In this document: piece after piece, positions 30,594 through 42,883 of the stretch | How the letters are laid out: each line of letters opens with the position of its first letter | Position numbering within the stretch: position 1 is the first letter of the stretch | Origin: Moniliophthora roreri | Taxonomy: Eukaryota > Basidiomycota > Agaricomycetes > Agaricales > Marasmiaceae | Length of the DNA: 64,000 bases | Direction of reading: 5' to 3' | Assembly (NCBI GenBank): GCA_001466705.2 | Contig: LATX02000248.1 | Coordinates: 1-64,000, forward strand | Position numbers and translations under genes: made by a program | The notes under the pieces: generated by a model | What the model was told of the DNA's origin: nothing | The model's database searches: none | What the model saw: only the letters and a program-made list of their open reading frames with translations

Positions 30594-32874
30594 TAATTTG
30601 TCTAAGTTAGGACTAGTGGAAATCTACCCAAAAGATGACCTCCAAAAGTCCAACTCAGGTTGTTGTGCAAGTGTGGATCAATGTGATCAGAGTTGCCACA
30701 CTTAGAATGCCAACAAAAACTCTTAGCTAGGTTGATTCTCTCTTATTGAAGCAATCTACTTCAAGGTGTTCACCTCCAGAGGAGTATATATGGTTTTAAA
30801 AGGGTGTATATCACAAACACACACACAAAACACAAAGAACATAGTGCACAAAGCACAAACACAAGAGCTACAGTCCCGTACAAAGACTCAATAGCCAATA
30901 TAGTCTGACCCTATGGAGTTCAAGACTTCCTCAAGACAACTACAGCACACAGTGTACTGGAAAAGGTTCTAGACCAATTTCTACAAAGAGCTCAGCACAG
31001 GCACACCCCTTGCTAAGACTCTAATTGTGTCACAACCTGATACACAATACAGGCCACACTCCAAGTGCCCAAGGCTCCTTCTTGGTGTAAAGTGTCTCTT
31101 GGAAAAGTGCTATAATGCACTTAAGATGTTACTCTTAGTCTCTTACAATGCAAGTTCATTATCAGATTTCTATCTCTCTGGAGTCACTCAGGACCAATCT
31201 CCAGGGCCTGAAGTGAGGAAGCAAAACTAGAATGCCACACAAATTTATACACCAAACAAATTCTTCATGTATTCACAATTGGAGAAGGCAGAGTTACTTG
31301 AGTATGTATGAATATCTAGCTGTCTTTATATACAGTCCAAGGAATATATCTACAGAAAAATATAAATAATGTCCGATAATTCAGGAAATGATAAATGAGT
31401 GACAGAGATACTAAAAGAGGGAATATTCGAATGTCATGGAGTCTGGCCACTAGAGTATCTGACCATATCCATGCGGGTATCTATGTTTCCAGGCATTCTG
31501 GACTCTATAATTTGTATTTTCTCTTTTTCTAAGTTGGGTATCTATGAGCGGATGGCTGTTTCCATCCCGTCTCTTTACAGCATTTCCCTTTCCAGTATCC
31601 TCACATTGGCAGAGGCCTAGATGCCAAAGTTTCCAAGGTCAGAACACACTGTTACTGTTCCTATCTCCTTTGACAGTGCACGCTTGGTCTTGTTTAGGAC
31701 TTCTTGTGCATTAGATATTCGTATGTCTCATAGTATCTGTCTGTAGATAGTAGATGTCCTTCAGAAGTGATTTCCATCATTCCAAGATAACTCTATATCT
31801 AGTTAGCTTATCGCATATTGTTTATCCACCAGTGAATTCTTTATTAAGAGATCATCTGCTTTGACTCTGATCCATATATTGACTTCAGAGGAGGATCGTT
31901 CTATGATCTTTCCTGTTCTAAGTTGTCTTTCTGTTTTGATGTCTCCTCTAAGTACCTCTGTACTGTTTGACTGCAGATTGCACTTTGCAGATGTCATAGA
32001 AAGGTAAAGTAGAAATTAAAATCCCATTGATAGCACTTTGAGAGCTTGGTTAACTAGCCAATGTGTTCATTGGGCCATAGTTAGGTTCTCTACAGGTTTT
32101 GGGAGTGNAGCATTTCCCTTTCCAGTATCCTCACATTGGCAGAGGCCTAGATGCCAAAGTTTCCAAGGTCAGAACACACTGTTACTGTTCCTATCTCCTT
32201 TGACAGTGCACGCTTGGTCTTGTTTAGGACTTCTTGTGCATTAGATATTCGTATGTCTCATAGTATCTGTCTGTAGATAGTAGATGTCCTTCAGAAGTGA
32301 TTTCCATCATTCCAAGATAACTCTATATCTAGTTAGCTTATCGCATATTGTTTATCCACCAGTGAATTCTTTATTAAGAGATCATCTGCTTTGACTCTGA
32401 TCCATATATTGACTTCAGAGGAGGATCGTTCTATGATCTTTCCTGTTCTAAGTTGTCTTTCTGTTTTGATGTCTCCTCTAAGTACCTCTGTACTGTTTGA
32501 CTGCAGATTGCACTTTGCAGATGTCATAGAAAGGTAAAGTAGAAATTAAAATCCCATTGATAGCACTTTGAGAGCTTGGTTAACTAGCCAATGTGTTCAT
32601 TGGGCCATAGTTAGGTTCTCTACAGGTTTTGGGAGTGATCTGTTTTGGATCTGATACATAGATAAGTCAGGAAGTACAGCTTCGACACCTCTGTATAGCA
32701 TATCATATAGCTCTTCATACTTTCCAAGGTACCATAGCTTCTCTAAGGCAATGACTAGCAGACTGGGCTCACTCTAGTCCTTATTACCTGTTATCTGGTG
32801 TCATATTAAAGTGTTCCAATTCAAAAGTAGTGTAAAATGAATAAAAGTGGGTCTTTTCTAGATTCGACATGTTA
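30594..32874. repeat. Dispersed repeat R2, copy 1 (ATGC duplication; contains assembly duplication)
   Basis: Starts TAATTTGTCTAAG and ends ACATGTTA; ATGC flanks both sides (30,590-30,593 and 32,875-32,878). It is homologous along its length to copy 2 (40,088-41,667). The apparent 2.28 kb includes a 530-base artefact at the N (32,108), so the true length is about 1.75 kb. A TATA-like AGTATATATGG and a run of CACACA are shared. No ORF. A non-autonomous element or an unusual solo LTR are possible. Confidence 0.6.
31579..32637. other. Assembly artefact: 529-bp identical duplication around N 32108
   Basis: 31,579-32,107 and 32,109-32,637 appear identical and meet at the single N. This is what unmerged overlapping contig ends look like. 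R2 copy 2 has the segment once. Confidence 0.85.
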
Positions 32875-32908
32875 ATGCATTTTGGCTATATTGCTGGAGC
32901 AGAGCATC

Positions 32909-33335
32909 TGTTACATCACTTGTGCAGCAACACAGCCTACTCAACACTTTAAGGCTAAGTGCTAAGTTCAAGAGTCAAGTTTGAGTTTGTTTAATGGTTG
33001 TTGAAGTTCAGAGGTCCTCAGTTGTTGCTTTAGACACAAGTTGGTATTAACCAGGTCAAGCTGGAGAACATAGGCCTCAGCTTGAGCACTTAAATACATA
33101 CAATTGATAATGTATCTACCATATAAGTATATAGCAATAGAGTTGGTGATTCAATAATAAATACCAATCCAGTCAGAATATGAGTAATACAGGAATGATA
33201 AGAAGAAGGGGACTAGGAAGGTGTAGTAAGTCTGATGTAAGAGAAGCATAGAATGATAAGGAAAAGGGGGCTGAGAACGTGTAATAAGTCTGATAAAAGG
33301 GAAAGCATAGGTAACAGGGTAGGGAAAATGTAACA
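32909..33335 (-). repeat. 3' LTR of element E
   Basis: 427 bp, plus-strand ends TGTTACATC and TGTAACA, preceded on the element strand by the polypurine tract aagggggtaa (33,336-33,347). Partner of 42,884-43,310. Confidence 0.9.
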
Positions 33336-33370
33336 TTACCCCCTTGTTAAGGCAGAACTCTGTGTTGCCA

Positions 33371-34700
33371 TTAAGACTCTCCATCTCCATATAACTCCAT
33401 GTTGTAATCATATGAGATGTCCAGCATCTCATCTAACACTGTTGCATTTGGCAATGCAGGACTCCAACCCACTGCAAGCCGTTCCTCCACCAATGGCATG
33501 GTCACCTTCCTCAATTCAGACTTGACAAAGAGAAAGTCTCAGACTTCTCCATCCATTGTTGTCAGTGAGAATGCTTCTTCAGCATTCTCTGTAGCCAAGG
33601 AGGTCTGGGTTATCATCAAAATCCTGATAGTCCAAAAGAGTGCCAGAGCTTGGGCAAGTCCCTCATCTCACAATGTGGCAAGACCTTCACTGCTCAGGGC
33701 AGCCTCCAGTACTATGGCCAGGCTGAGTTTTGAAGCATTGCTTACACATGTACTGTGAGCAATCGTGGGTGAAATAGTGCTCCAATCTGCACACAGGGCA
33801 GAGACACAGTTGGTGAACTGGATCATTGGAGTTGGCACTGGCATCAGGAGGCCTTAAGCTGAGCCTCAGTGGGTCATTGGCACTTGAGGGGGCATGATTC
33901 TTGGACTCCTCATCCTCTCTCTCTTTGACCTCCACCCCACCTACTGTGGGTATGACCTCAGACTCTGGGTGGAACCAAGGGTTCAGGCATCTGAAGACCA
34001 ATGGAAGAGTTGTTGATTCTTGTATGGGTGTTGGCAGGCTGTTCAACCTTTGGCTTGATGTCAGGATTGGGAGTGGGGTCAGAATAAATAAGAGTGTCTG
34101 GGGCTGTGGATTTGGTGGTCTTATAAGGAGAGGAGGAGAGTTATTCCTTGAGAAGTTGGGGCTCTTGTGTAAGTCTTGTAATAAGACTTCATTTATTGTG
34201 AGGGTCAGGTCATGGATAGCTATTTCCATCTGCTCTTCATCTGAGAGGGTCAAGGAGGCTGAAGGTGAGGGGATCAGAGTACTCTGACATCATGCAGAGA
34301 TTGTGACAGGCCCTTCTAGCCTGAGGTTGTAGTGGCACACAAATAGGACATGATTTGCAATTTCCAGGTTGCAACTCTCAATGATCTTCTCAAATAGCTT
34401 GTGTTGGGACCAGAGGAAAAAGAGGCTTTTGACTGTGGGTTCCAGTCAGTTGTGGGAATCAGCAGTAGCTCAGATTTACTCGTCATATTGTTTGGAATTG
34501 AAGAGATAGAGAAGTTGGTAGGAGTTGGGGCAGAGTCTGTTGTGATAGGTGATCATTTCTCCATACTGACTCTCTCCAGCCACAGTAGGAGCAGGGCTCG
34601 CAAGTTGGGATTGCTGGCTACCAGAAGCAGTGCTAGAAGAAGAGGAGAAGGCAGTTTTATGGGACAATATGGCTAAGTAGTGGGAATGGGGTTTTGAGGG
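33371..34700 (-). pseudogene. ORF3 of element E (post-pol zinc-knuckle protein), decayed
   Basis: The minus strand carries all parts known from element B. The N-terminal domain (about 34,660-34,476: SQLASPAPTVAGE, then a YQLLYLFN motif) is followed by LLFILTPLPILTS and VFRCLNPWFHPE (34,100-33,960). Next come two zinc knuckles (CPVCRLEHYFTHDC, where the knuckle His has become Tyr, and CKQCFKTQPGHSTGGC, about 33,800-33,700) and the tail YGDGES ending at TAA 33,371-33,373. N-terminus, Pro-rich region and knuckles share one frame here; the tail is in the +1 frame, as in B. The knuckle frame ends in a TGA where B has CGA. Confidence 0.6.
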
Positions 34701-34739
34701 CTCAACCAATGCTTCTTTATATATTTCTTGTAAAGATCT

Positions 34740-37436
34740 AGGCAGTTGACCATGCCCTTTGTTCCTATCCATCAGTTATAAGAAGAGTTATAGCTAGTGT
34801 ACAACACCAAGAATTCTCTTGGCCTTTTCTTGGGTCTATATTCTATGATGGCATCTTGTTACAAACTTTCTCTTTTCCCACTGACTTTCTCTTCTTTCTC
34901 GTTATAGTTACCTCTATGCTTTCCACTCTATTGGACTCATACACTTTCCCAGTCCCCATTTCCTTTATTGCCCTTATGCTTCTATTATCATCGGACCTAT
35001 ACACCTTCCCTATCCCCATTTACCTATCTGTTTGTATTCATATTACTCATTTCCCAATAGCTTCGGGAAACCTTAGACAATCACCGAACTACTCGCTATA
35101 CGTATATAGTTAGCCTTAGCTCGGTTGTAACATATTTAAGCACTCAAGCTGAGACTCTAAGTCTTCAGCTTGACCTAGTTTAATCTACTTGTGTCAACAC
35201 CACAATCAAGGAATCTCTAAACTTCAGTATCCACTGAACGAACTCAAACTCAAACTTGTACAATCGCCTAAACAGAGATAACACTCCGTTGAAAGTAGTT
35301 GAAGTTGACGTTGCTGCGCAAGTAACGTAACACATCTACTTTGTACTCTTCAAATCCTTCAATCAGATCAGGTGAAGGTTCCATAAAGCTAGGTCCATGT
35401 GCTTTGGTCTGTTTAAACAGAGTTAACAGTGCCACATAGAACACTAGATGGATCTTCCATTGATGTGGTAGCTGCAGCTGATAGGTTACTAGTCCCATGA
35501 CTTTGATTATTTTGAAGGGACCTTCTCTTTTCAGAGCAAGCTTTCTTGTAAAGTATCTGATAACCAAGTTTTTCCCTTCAAGCCAAACCTTCTGACCTAC
35601 TTCAAAAGCATCCAGCTTACTCTTCTCCCTTCTTATCATCTTCTGTCTTGCCAGTTCTAACAGACTCATGGTTTCTTCTCTCACTCTTTTCAATTCAGCA
35701 AGCCTTTCTTCTACCGATGGAATGTCCATTTTGTTGAATGTCATGGAGAGTGCTCTTATGTGATAGCCCATCATCATGAAAAAGGGTGACTTCTTCAGTA
35801 TGGAATGGGTTTTATTATTATATGCGAACTCCACTAATGAGAGGAACTCCATTATGTCTGCTTCTTAGAACAGAAGATCTGGAGATACACCTTGACTTCC
35901 TGGTTTACTCTCTCCATTCCTCTGTTGGTTTGTAGATGAAACATAGTACTCATTGAATGTTTGATGGACAGTTGCTTTTCTATCTCCTGGAATACTTCTG
36001 TGGCAAACCACAGGTTTCTATCAGAAATAATGCAGTCAGAGAGTCCAAACTGCTTGTATAGGTGTTGGATTAACAGTTTTGTGACCTCTGAAGCATCTGT
36101 CGTTTTGGTGCATAGAGTAAGTATTACCCCCTTTGTAGAGGAGTGGTCCACCACTACCAAAATTGAATCCATACCATCACTCTGCAGGAGATCAGTAATA
36201 AGGTCTATGGTACAGACCTGAAACAGGAATGAATTCTTTGTGGGTGGAATTGGCTGAATTGGGGTTCTCATGGAGTGCATGTTGACTTTCATCTGTTGGC
36301 ATGGTACACAGCTGTCAACAATGTTTTAGATGAATTTTGCCATTCCTAGCCACCAGAAATCATGTTGCACCTGTTCTAGCATGTTCCATTTTCCTGAGTG
36401 TTCAACTCCAGGTGTTTTGTGCACTTCTCATACTATGGTCCTTCTGAGTTTCTTATTGGGAACGTAAACCTTTCCTTTGAAGAAAAGGAGGTCATCCTTG
36501 ATTTCCCAGTCAGCTAGTGCTGATTTGATCGGCAGTACCCCTTGAGTCAGCAGCATCTCCAATGCCATCTTATGGAAGTCATCTGGGCCTAACTGTTGCT
36601 TAATCTTGTTTCCTAGTTCCAAATTGATTCTCTTTATGAAGAGGCATTCTGAGAGAAGTATCACATTGTTGTTGTTGTTGTCATTATCTTCTTGTTCATT
36701 TGAACATCTCAACAATGTGTCAGCCTGAGTCATTTGCTTTCCTGGTACATGCATGAGTGTGAGCTCAAACTCAGACAAGAATAGGCTCCATCTTGCTTGC
36801 CATCTATTCAGCTTCTGTGCCATCCAGAAGTACATGAGATTCCTATAATCCAATAGTACTACCACCTTGTACTTTCCTCTAAGGTAGTGTCTCCATTCAG
36901 CTAATGCCCATACTATTGCCAAAAGTTCCCTGTTATAGATTTCATAGTTCTGTTCCATTGCTGTTAAGGATTTCAAGAGGTATCCACATGGGTGCCATTC
37001 ACTGTCCACTCCTTGTTGTTTTAGAACTGCTCCCATTGCCCACTTCAATGCATCTACTTCTATAATGAAAGGCTTGTCAGTGTCCAGCATCTGCAGCACT
37101 GGTTTGGAAAGAAACTTTCATTTTAGAAGGTTGAAAGCATTTTGGCACACTGCCATCCATTCAAACTTTTGAAGCTTTTTCATAAGATCATTAAGCAGTT
37201 TGGTAATATGGGAATATCTTTCTATAAATTTCCTATAGAAATTTCCAAATCCTAAGAATGCTTGCACTCTCTTGACCGTCTTCAGCAGTTCCCAGTCAGC
37301 TATACCCATGAGTTTGATCGGATCCATTGCCACATGTCCTGGTCAAATAACCATTCCCAGGAAGATTACTTCTGTGACATCAAACTTGCATTTCTCTGGT
37401 TTTAGATAGAGATCTTTGTGATGCTGCAATAACTCT
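34740..37436 (-). pseudogene. Pol of element E: part of RT, RNase H, integrase, chromodomain
   Basis: On the minus strand: a piece of RT connection (37,436-37,118), RNase H (37,099-36,700: TDKPFIIEVDALKWAMGAVL, NRELLAIVWALAEWRHYL), integrase zinc region (about 36,400-36,280), the core with VVVDHSSTKG, a second Asp now in SDRNLW, and an altered third-residue segment (NRGMERVN), then the chromodomain. The chromodomain is interrupted after GFEEYKVD by a solo LTR and resumes at about 34,850 (KKRPREFLVLY). RT upstream of 37,436 is replaced by element G. Confidence 0.85.
34857..35332 (+). repeat. Solo LTR (B-type) inserted in element E chromodomain, CATCT duplication
   Basis: A 476-bp LTR, TGTTACAAAC to GTAACGTAACA, is flanked by CATCT at 34,852-34,856 and 35,333-35,337. 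TATTTAAG (35,133) and CAGCTTGACCT (35,166-35,176) are present. It retains more CpG than the host element, so it is younger. Confidence 0.92.
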
Positions 37437-37867
37437 TGTCACAGTGAGTAGAACCCTCTGCATGCAAGTCAGGACAGATAAAGGAAGGAGGGTGATCCAG
37501 CATGGACTCTAGGTCAACACAACATTAAACTCAACAGATGCAAAGTCAATCTCTAGCCCAAATGACCAAGTTAGTTTAACTACTGAGATATGTACAAGAG
37601 ATACTTGCCTAGCCCAAATGACCAAGAGGTCAAGATAGAGAACTAGGCTACAAAGGTCCAGTGTAAATACAGGGAGTCCATCTCAGCAAGAATAACTAAT
37701 GGAAATGGAAGAATGATCTGGAAGGAAACCTGAGTAGAATGGAATGTTCTATAGAAGGGTGGCTGTGGTGGTATAAATAAGGTAAGTAATCAGATAGATA
37801 GATGAAAGATAAGAGATAAGATAATGAGACTTAGAAGAAAATAGAAGGAAAAAGCTATACTCTATCA
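37437..37867 (-). repeat. 3' LTR of element G
   Basis: 431 bp bounded by TG ... CA on the plus strand and preceded on the element strand by a G-rich polypurine tract (gaagggggtaat). It has a TATA-like ATAAATAAGG. It lacks the AGGTCAAGCTG word of the other family. Confidence 0.6.
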
Positions 37868-39566
37868 ATTACCCCCTTCCTAGAGTCTATCATTCATGAT
37901 AGACCTAGGCCTACTCTCTTCCTCTCCTTTCAAGCAAGGTTGGTGGTGGCCTCAGTAAAGTTCTTGAGTTCTTGCCATAGTAGTGTTGCAAAGAGTGCTG
38001 CCGCTACTTTTGTTAGTGCATTGGGGTTCTTTTTGTGAAAGTTTTTCACCTTTGCTTTTGCATGTTCTAGGTTTTCTGCAGGCTCCCAACTGTCCTCCTT
38101 CTTGCTGTATCCCTCCCATCTCACCAAATACTGCAACTTCTTCCTATACACTCGACTGTCTAGCACTTCCTTTACCAAATGCTCCTCCTCCCCTTCCACT
38201 TCTACTGCTTCTGGAGGTGGTGATTACTGCCCATTGACTTTATTGCCTTTCTATGGTGATAAGCAGTTAATATGGAAGACATTGTGGACCTTCATGGCTG
38301 GTGGTAACTTGAGGCAGTAGTCCAAGTCTCCTATGCATTCCACCACTTCAAAGGGGCCTAGCTGTCTTGGGCCTAACTTTCTGCTTGCTTGGTGGATATT
38401 AATGTCCTTTGCTGCAAGCCACACCTTGTCTCCCACTTTGAACTCATGTGCTTTTCTCTTCCCCTTCTCATATGCTTCCTTCATCTTTTCCTTCCCTATT
38501 TGCAATGCTGCCTCTGCCTCCTCTCAAACCTTCTTCAAACCTTCTAGATGTGCCTCTAAAGCAAGGAACTTGTTCAAGCATCATCCTGCTGAGATGGTAA
38601 AGTCAGGTCAGTACCCATACATAACTTTGAAGGGACTCTTGTCATGTGCTGTGTGAACTCATGAGTTGAGCACAAACTCTGCAGTAGGAAGCCAGTCCAC
38701 CCAGTCATCTTTTGACATTTGCTCACAAAGAGATGAAGGAATTGCTCAATCTCTTGGTTTGCTCACTCTGTCTGTCCATTTGCTAATGGGTGGTATACTG
38801 TTGTGAGGCCTGCTTGGATCCCTAGGCACTTGTAGAGTGCACATGTGACTTGAGCTGCAAATTGGGGACTCCTGTCTGAGATGAACTTGTGTGGTATACT
38901 ATAAAGGCAGAAGATTTCACAGTAGTGTATGTCTGCAACTCCTTTGGCATCAAGAGTGGTCACAGTCAGTAGAACATGGACTTGTTTGCTGTAGAGGTTG
39001 ACATAGGTGATAATGGCATCATACTCTTGGCTTTCAGGTAATTCTGTAATGAGATCCACACCCACTACATTCCATGGACCTTCAGGTACATCGTGCAGAT
39101 ACAGTATTGCATCTGGGTGCATTGCCAGCTTGCTTCACTGACACTTCTCACATCCCTGCACATACTTCTTGACAAAGCTGCTCATCTCTGGCCACTAGTA
39201 GTAACAGCTCACTTGCTCTAGTGTTCTGTGCTCTCCAAGGTGCCCAGCTGTTGAAGCATTGTGGCATTGCTTGAGCACATCTATATGCAATCTCTTATCT
39301 CCAGGAATGTAGAGCTTCCCTTTGTAATACACTAGTCCACTGTCTTCCTCCCACTCTAGCAACCTATTGATCAACCTTTGTGGTCCCTTCTTTCTCAACT
39401 CTTCTACTGCCTGTAACACCTTAGCTTCCTTTTCCACCCCTCTGCAAATCCTTTCTTCTAGCTCTCCTCCTCTCATTCTTGTCATAGCAATTCTTATGAA
39501 TCTTTCTGAGTGTAGTACCACTTGTTCTTAGTTGTCCTCTGCATCTGTAACCTGAAGGGCTGGTAT
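37437..39566 (-). mobile_element. Truncated gypsy element G of another chromovirus family
   Basis: A 3' LTR (37,437-37,867; plus-strand TGTCACAG ... CTCTATCA) is followed by a polypurine tract (37,868-37,880) and on the minus strand by a chromodomain (KKLQYLVRWEGYSKKEDSWEPAENL, about 38,140-38,060). Then come GDKVWLAAKDINI (38,430-38,390), integrase core fragments (VGVDLITELPESQEYDAI, FISDRSPQFAAQV, YHPLANGQTE; 39,122-38,763) and the integrase zinc region/RNase H end (39,521-39,195). Its own RT, gag and 5' LTR are absent. The sequence differs clearly from A, B, C and E and has no ORF3: the chromodomain runs almost to the LTR. Confidence 0.8.
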
Positions 39567-39830
39567 GCGAGAGAGAGGATCAGACCTTGTGGAAGATCCA
39601 GGCAGTCTTATTTGCTGTTCTATCAATGTTGAACATCTTGATCCTTTCTGGAAGCTTTTCCCAAGCCTTCCCCAACTTTTTAGCAAGTGTGGGGCTAACA
39701 AATCTCCCTCCTGCTCCAGAGTCTATCAGGGCCTTTGTTTCAATAGTTTGGTTTCCCACTTTGTACTAGGTAGGAAGATGCATAGAATTTCAATCAAGTT
39801 TAGCTAGTACAAAGTGTGAAATCATTACTG
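39567..39830 (-). pseudogene. Protease fragment of element E
   Basis: The minus strand reads YKVGNQTIETKALIDSGAGG then FVSPTLAKKLGKAWEKLP, the retropepsin region matching element B at 5424-5600. It ends abruptly at element G. Upstream on the element strand the gag stop (TAA) is followed by a spacer before pol, as in element C. Confidence 0.75.
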
Positions 39831-39839
39831 GTGGCAGAG

Positions 39840-42800
39840 ATGTTGTCCTCTTTCACCATCTTAAAAACCCTCTTGCTCCATAAGGTCCAAGAGCAAATTC
39901 TTTTCTTCCTCTGTTTGGTTGTTTACAAGAGCCCTGATTTTTGTGAACTGGTCTTCCTTGAAAAGCTTCCTAGGTTCTTTCTTCTTTTGTTTAGTCTTCT
40001 TTACTCCATCCAGGCAATCCCAGACTCAATGACCACTCCTTCCACATTGAAAACAAAGTCCCTTTGCCATATACTCCTTTCAGTCAGTAATTTGTCTAAG
40101 ATAAGACTAGTGGAAAACTACCCAAAAGATAACCTCCAAAAGTCTAACTCAGGTTGTTGTGCAAGTGTGGATCAATGTGATCAGAGTTGCCACACTTAGA
40201 ATGCCAACAAAAACTCTTAGCTAGGTTGATTCTCTCTTATTGAAGCAATCTACTTCAAGATGTTCACCTCCAGAGGAGTATATATGGTTTTAAAAGGTTT
40301 TATATCACAAACACACACACAAAACACAAAGAACACAGTGCACAAAGCACAAACACAAGAGCTACAGTCCCGTACAAAGACTCAATAGCCAATATAGTCT
40401 GACCCTATGGAGCTCAAGACTTCCTCAAGACAACTACAGCACACAGTGTACTGGAAAAGGTTCTAGACCAATTTCTACAAAGAGCTCAGCACAGGCACAC
40501 CCCTTGCCTCAAGATGTTACTCTTATCTCTTACGACACAAGTTCATTATCAGACATCTATCTCTCTGGAGTCACTCAGATACACCAAACAAACTCTTCAT
40601 GTATTCACAATCAGAGGGGGCAGAGTTACTTGAGTATGTACAAATATCTAGCTGTCCTTATATACAGTCCATGGAATATATCTACAGAAAATTATAAATA
40701 ATGTCTGATAATTCAGAAAATGATAAATAAGTGACTGAGATACTAAAAGAGAGAATATTCAGATGTTATAGAGTCTGGCCACTAGAGTATCTGACCATAT
40801 CTGCATGGGTATCTACATTTCCAGGTGTTCTGGACTCTATAATTTGTATTTTCTCTTTTCTAAGCTGGGTATCTACAAGTGGATGGCTGTATCTGTCCTG
40901 TTCCTTTACAGCATTTCCCATTCTAGTATCTGCACATCAGCAGAGGCCTAGATGCCAAAGTTTCCAAAGTCAGAACATGCTGTTACTGTTCCTATCTCCT
41001 TTGACCATGCACACTCAGTCTTATTTAGGACTTCTTATGCATTAGATATTCTTCATATATCTCATTGTATCTGTCTGTAGGTAGTGGATGTCCTGCAGAA
41101 GTGATTTCCTTCTCTTCAAGATGACTTTTGTACCTAGTTAGTTTATTTCATATTGTTATCTGCCAGTGAACTCTTTATTAAGAGATCGCCTGCTTTGACT
41201 TTGATCCTTATATTGACTTCAGAGAAGGATTGTTTTGTGATTGTTCCTGTTCTAAGTCGTCTTTCTGTTTTGATGTCTCCTCTAAGTACCTCTGTACTGT
41301 TTGACTGCATGTTGCACTTTGCAGATGTCATAGAAAGGTAAAATAGAAATTAAAATCCCATTAATAGCACTTTGAGAGCTTGGTTAACTAGCTAATGCAT
41401 TCATTGGGCCATAGTTAGATTCTCTACAGGTTTCAGAAGTGATCTGATACATAGATAAGTCAGAAAGTACAGCTTAAATACCTCTGTATAGCATATCATA
41501 TAGCTCTTTGTACTTTCCAAGGCACTATAGCTTCTCTAAGGCAATGACTAGCAGACTGGGCTCACTCTAGTCCTTATTACCCATTATCTTGTGTCATATT
41601 AAATTGTTCCAATTTAAAAGTAATGTAAAATGAATGAAAGTGGGTCTTTTCTAGGTTTGTCATATTATCGGCTTCCAAGATCTTTCTTACTGAGGTCTCT
41701 TCTTTCCTTCAGAAGTTTCACTGTGGTTTCTTCCCATTATCTTTGTCCCACTTCTTCTCATACTTCTGGGCCTGTTTGTAACTTTCATTGAATAGAATTG
41801 CTGCATTCATCCAATCTTTAATGGTGTCTGGCTTCCCTTCAGGTTGAGTCATAATCTTCATTATAAGGCTCCTAGGCAATCCTCATTTAAAGGCCTTGAT
41901 CTGAGCCACGTCATTGTATCCAGTTTGCTTTATAAGGTAGGAAAACTGATAGGTGTATTCATTGGCTCACTCATTCATCTTCAGATCTTAGAGCTTCATC
42001 TGGGCCTCTAGTGCCATATCCAGAGGCTCAAACAACAGCTTGAAGTCTTCAATGAATTCTGCCCATGTGACCTTTTCAGCTTTGGAATCATGTGCCAAAA
42101 GAAAATCTGTTTTGTCATTTTTCCAGAATTCTCCAAGTCTATTAGTCATGTATGAAAGGAGAAAGAGTTTTTTTGTCCTGTCTGTAGTGAAGGTCTTTGG
42201 GTTCAGGGCAATGTACAACAGTACTTCTTGAAGGAACCTCTTGGCTTCTTTCCTTTGCCCAGTGAATGCTCTGGGCAATGCTGCCTTAACTTCCTTTTCT
42301 GCTGCCACTACCTGTACTGGTACTGTAGATCCTATCTTTGTTTCTTCAGCTTCCAGCTCTTCTTTTGGCCCACTTCCTGATAGTTTCTTATCATCAGCCA
42401 TTCCCTCAATCTATAGTTGTTTCCTGGATCTGGGGCTCTTTTTCAGAGCTTCAAGGAGTCTTTCAAAAGGGTCTTGCTCCTCCACTAACAGCAAGGAGGT
42501 ATCAGATGTAACAAATTCTTCTTTCCTCAAGGTCTGTAGAGATGTATCTTCTTCAGAAGTGACTTCTCCTAATCCAAGCTGTGTGAATTGCAGGGTCAAG
42601 ATTCTCTTTACTTTGAATGGATCAGGTGGTGTCTCTCTCTAAGGTGACTTTCACTGTGATGGTGGCAGGAAGCAGGTCAAAATCTCTCTGCAGGATGCTC
42701 TGGTTAATGGTGGGGTCGCTCATCCACCTGGGTTCAATATTGATTGAGTTTGTAATCCATGCCGCTGCTCTTCTGCTTCAGTGATGTCTCATTTGATCTG

Positions 42801-42870
42801 TTGTTCGGTCCATGGCAGCATCTTGTCTCCTGGTAGATGATGCCTAAACCTGGGTAGGTCAGCAATCAAT
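39840..42870 (-). pseudogene. gag: Gag of element E, split by repeat R2
   Basis: The capsid part is clear at 42,401-41,988 (MADDKKLSGSG ... KEVKAALPRAFTGQRKEAK ... MTNRLGEFWKNDKTDF), in step with element B gag. It continues to 41,668 through a GLPRSL ... MTQPEGKPDTIKDW segment that element B lacks at its N. After the R2 insertion the minus strand resumes with a Lys-Gly-Leu-Cys-Phe-Gln-Cys knuckle start (40,083-40,030) and a DLMEQEGF-like end near 39,870. Stops interrupt it repeatedly. Confidence 0.8.
40088..41667. repeat. Dispersed repeat R2, copy 2 (4-bp duplication TCAG/TCGG)
   Basis: 1,580 bp starting TAATTTGTCTAAG and ending GTCATATTA, inserted in gag of element E. Flanks are TCAG (40,084-40,087) and TCGG (41,668-41,671), equal apart from one G/A transition at a CpG. 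Compared with copy 1 it lacks about 115 bp near 40,508 and a second short segment. Confidence 0.65.
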
Positions 42871-42881
42871 CAGCTTGACCT
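42871..42881 (-). other. Primer-binding site of element E (self-complementary type)
   Basis: Reads AGGTCAAGCTG on the element strand two bases inside the 5' LTR; complementary to the LTR word at 43,028-43,038. Confidence 0.65.
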
Positions 42882-42883
42882 TG

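Noticed and set aside
31803..32527. Identical minus-strand ORFs in repeat R2
   Set aside because: Produced by the assembly duplication at N 32,108 and not conserved as a frame in R2 copy 2 beyond DNA identity.
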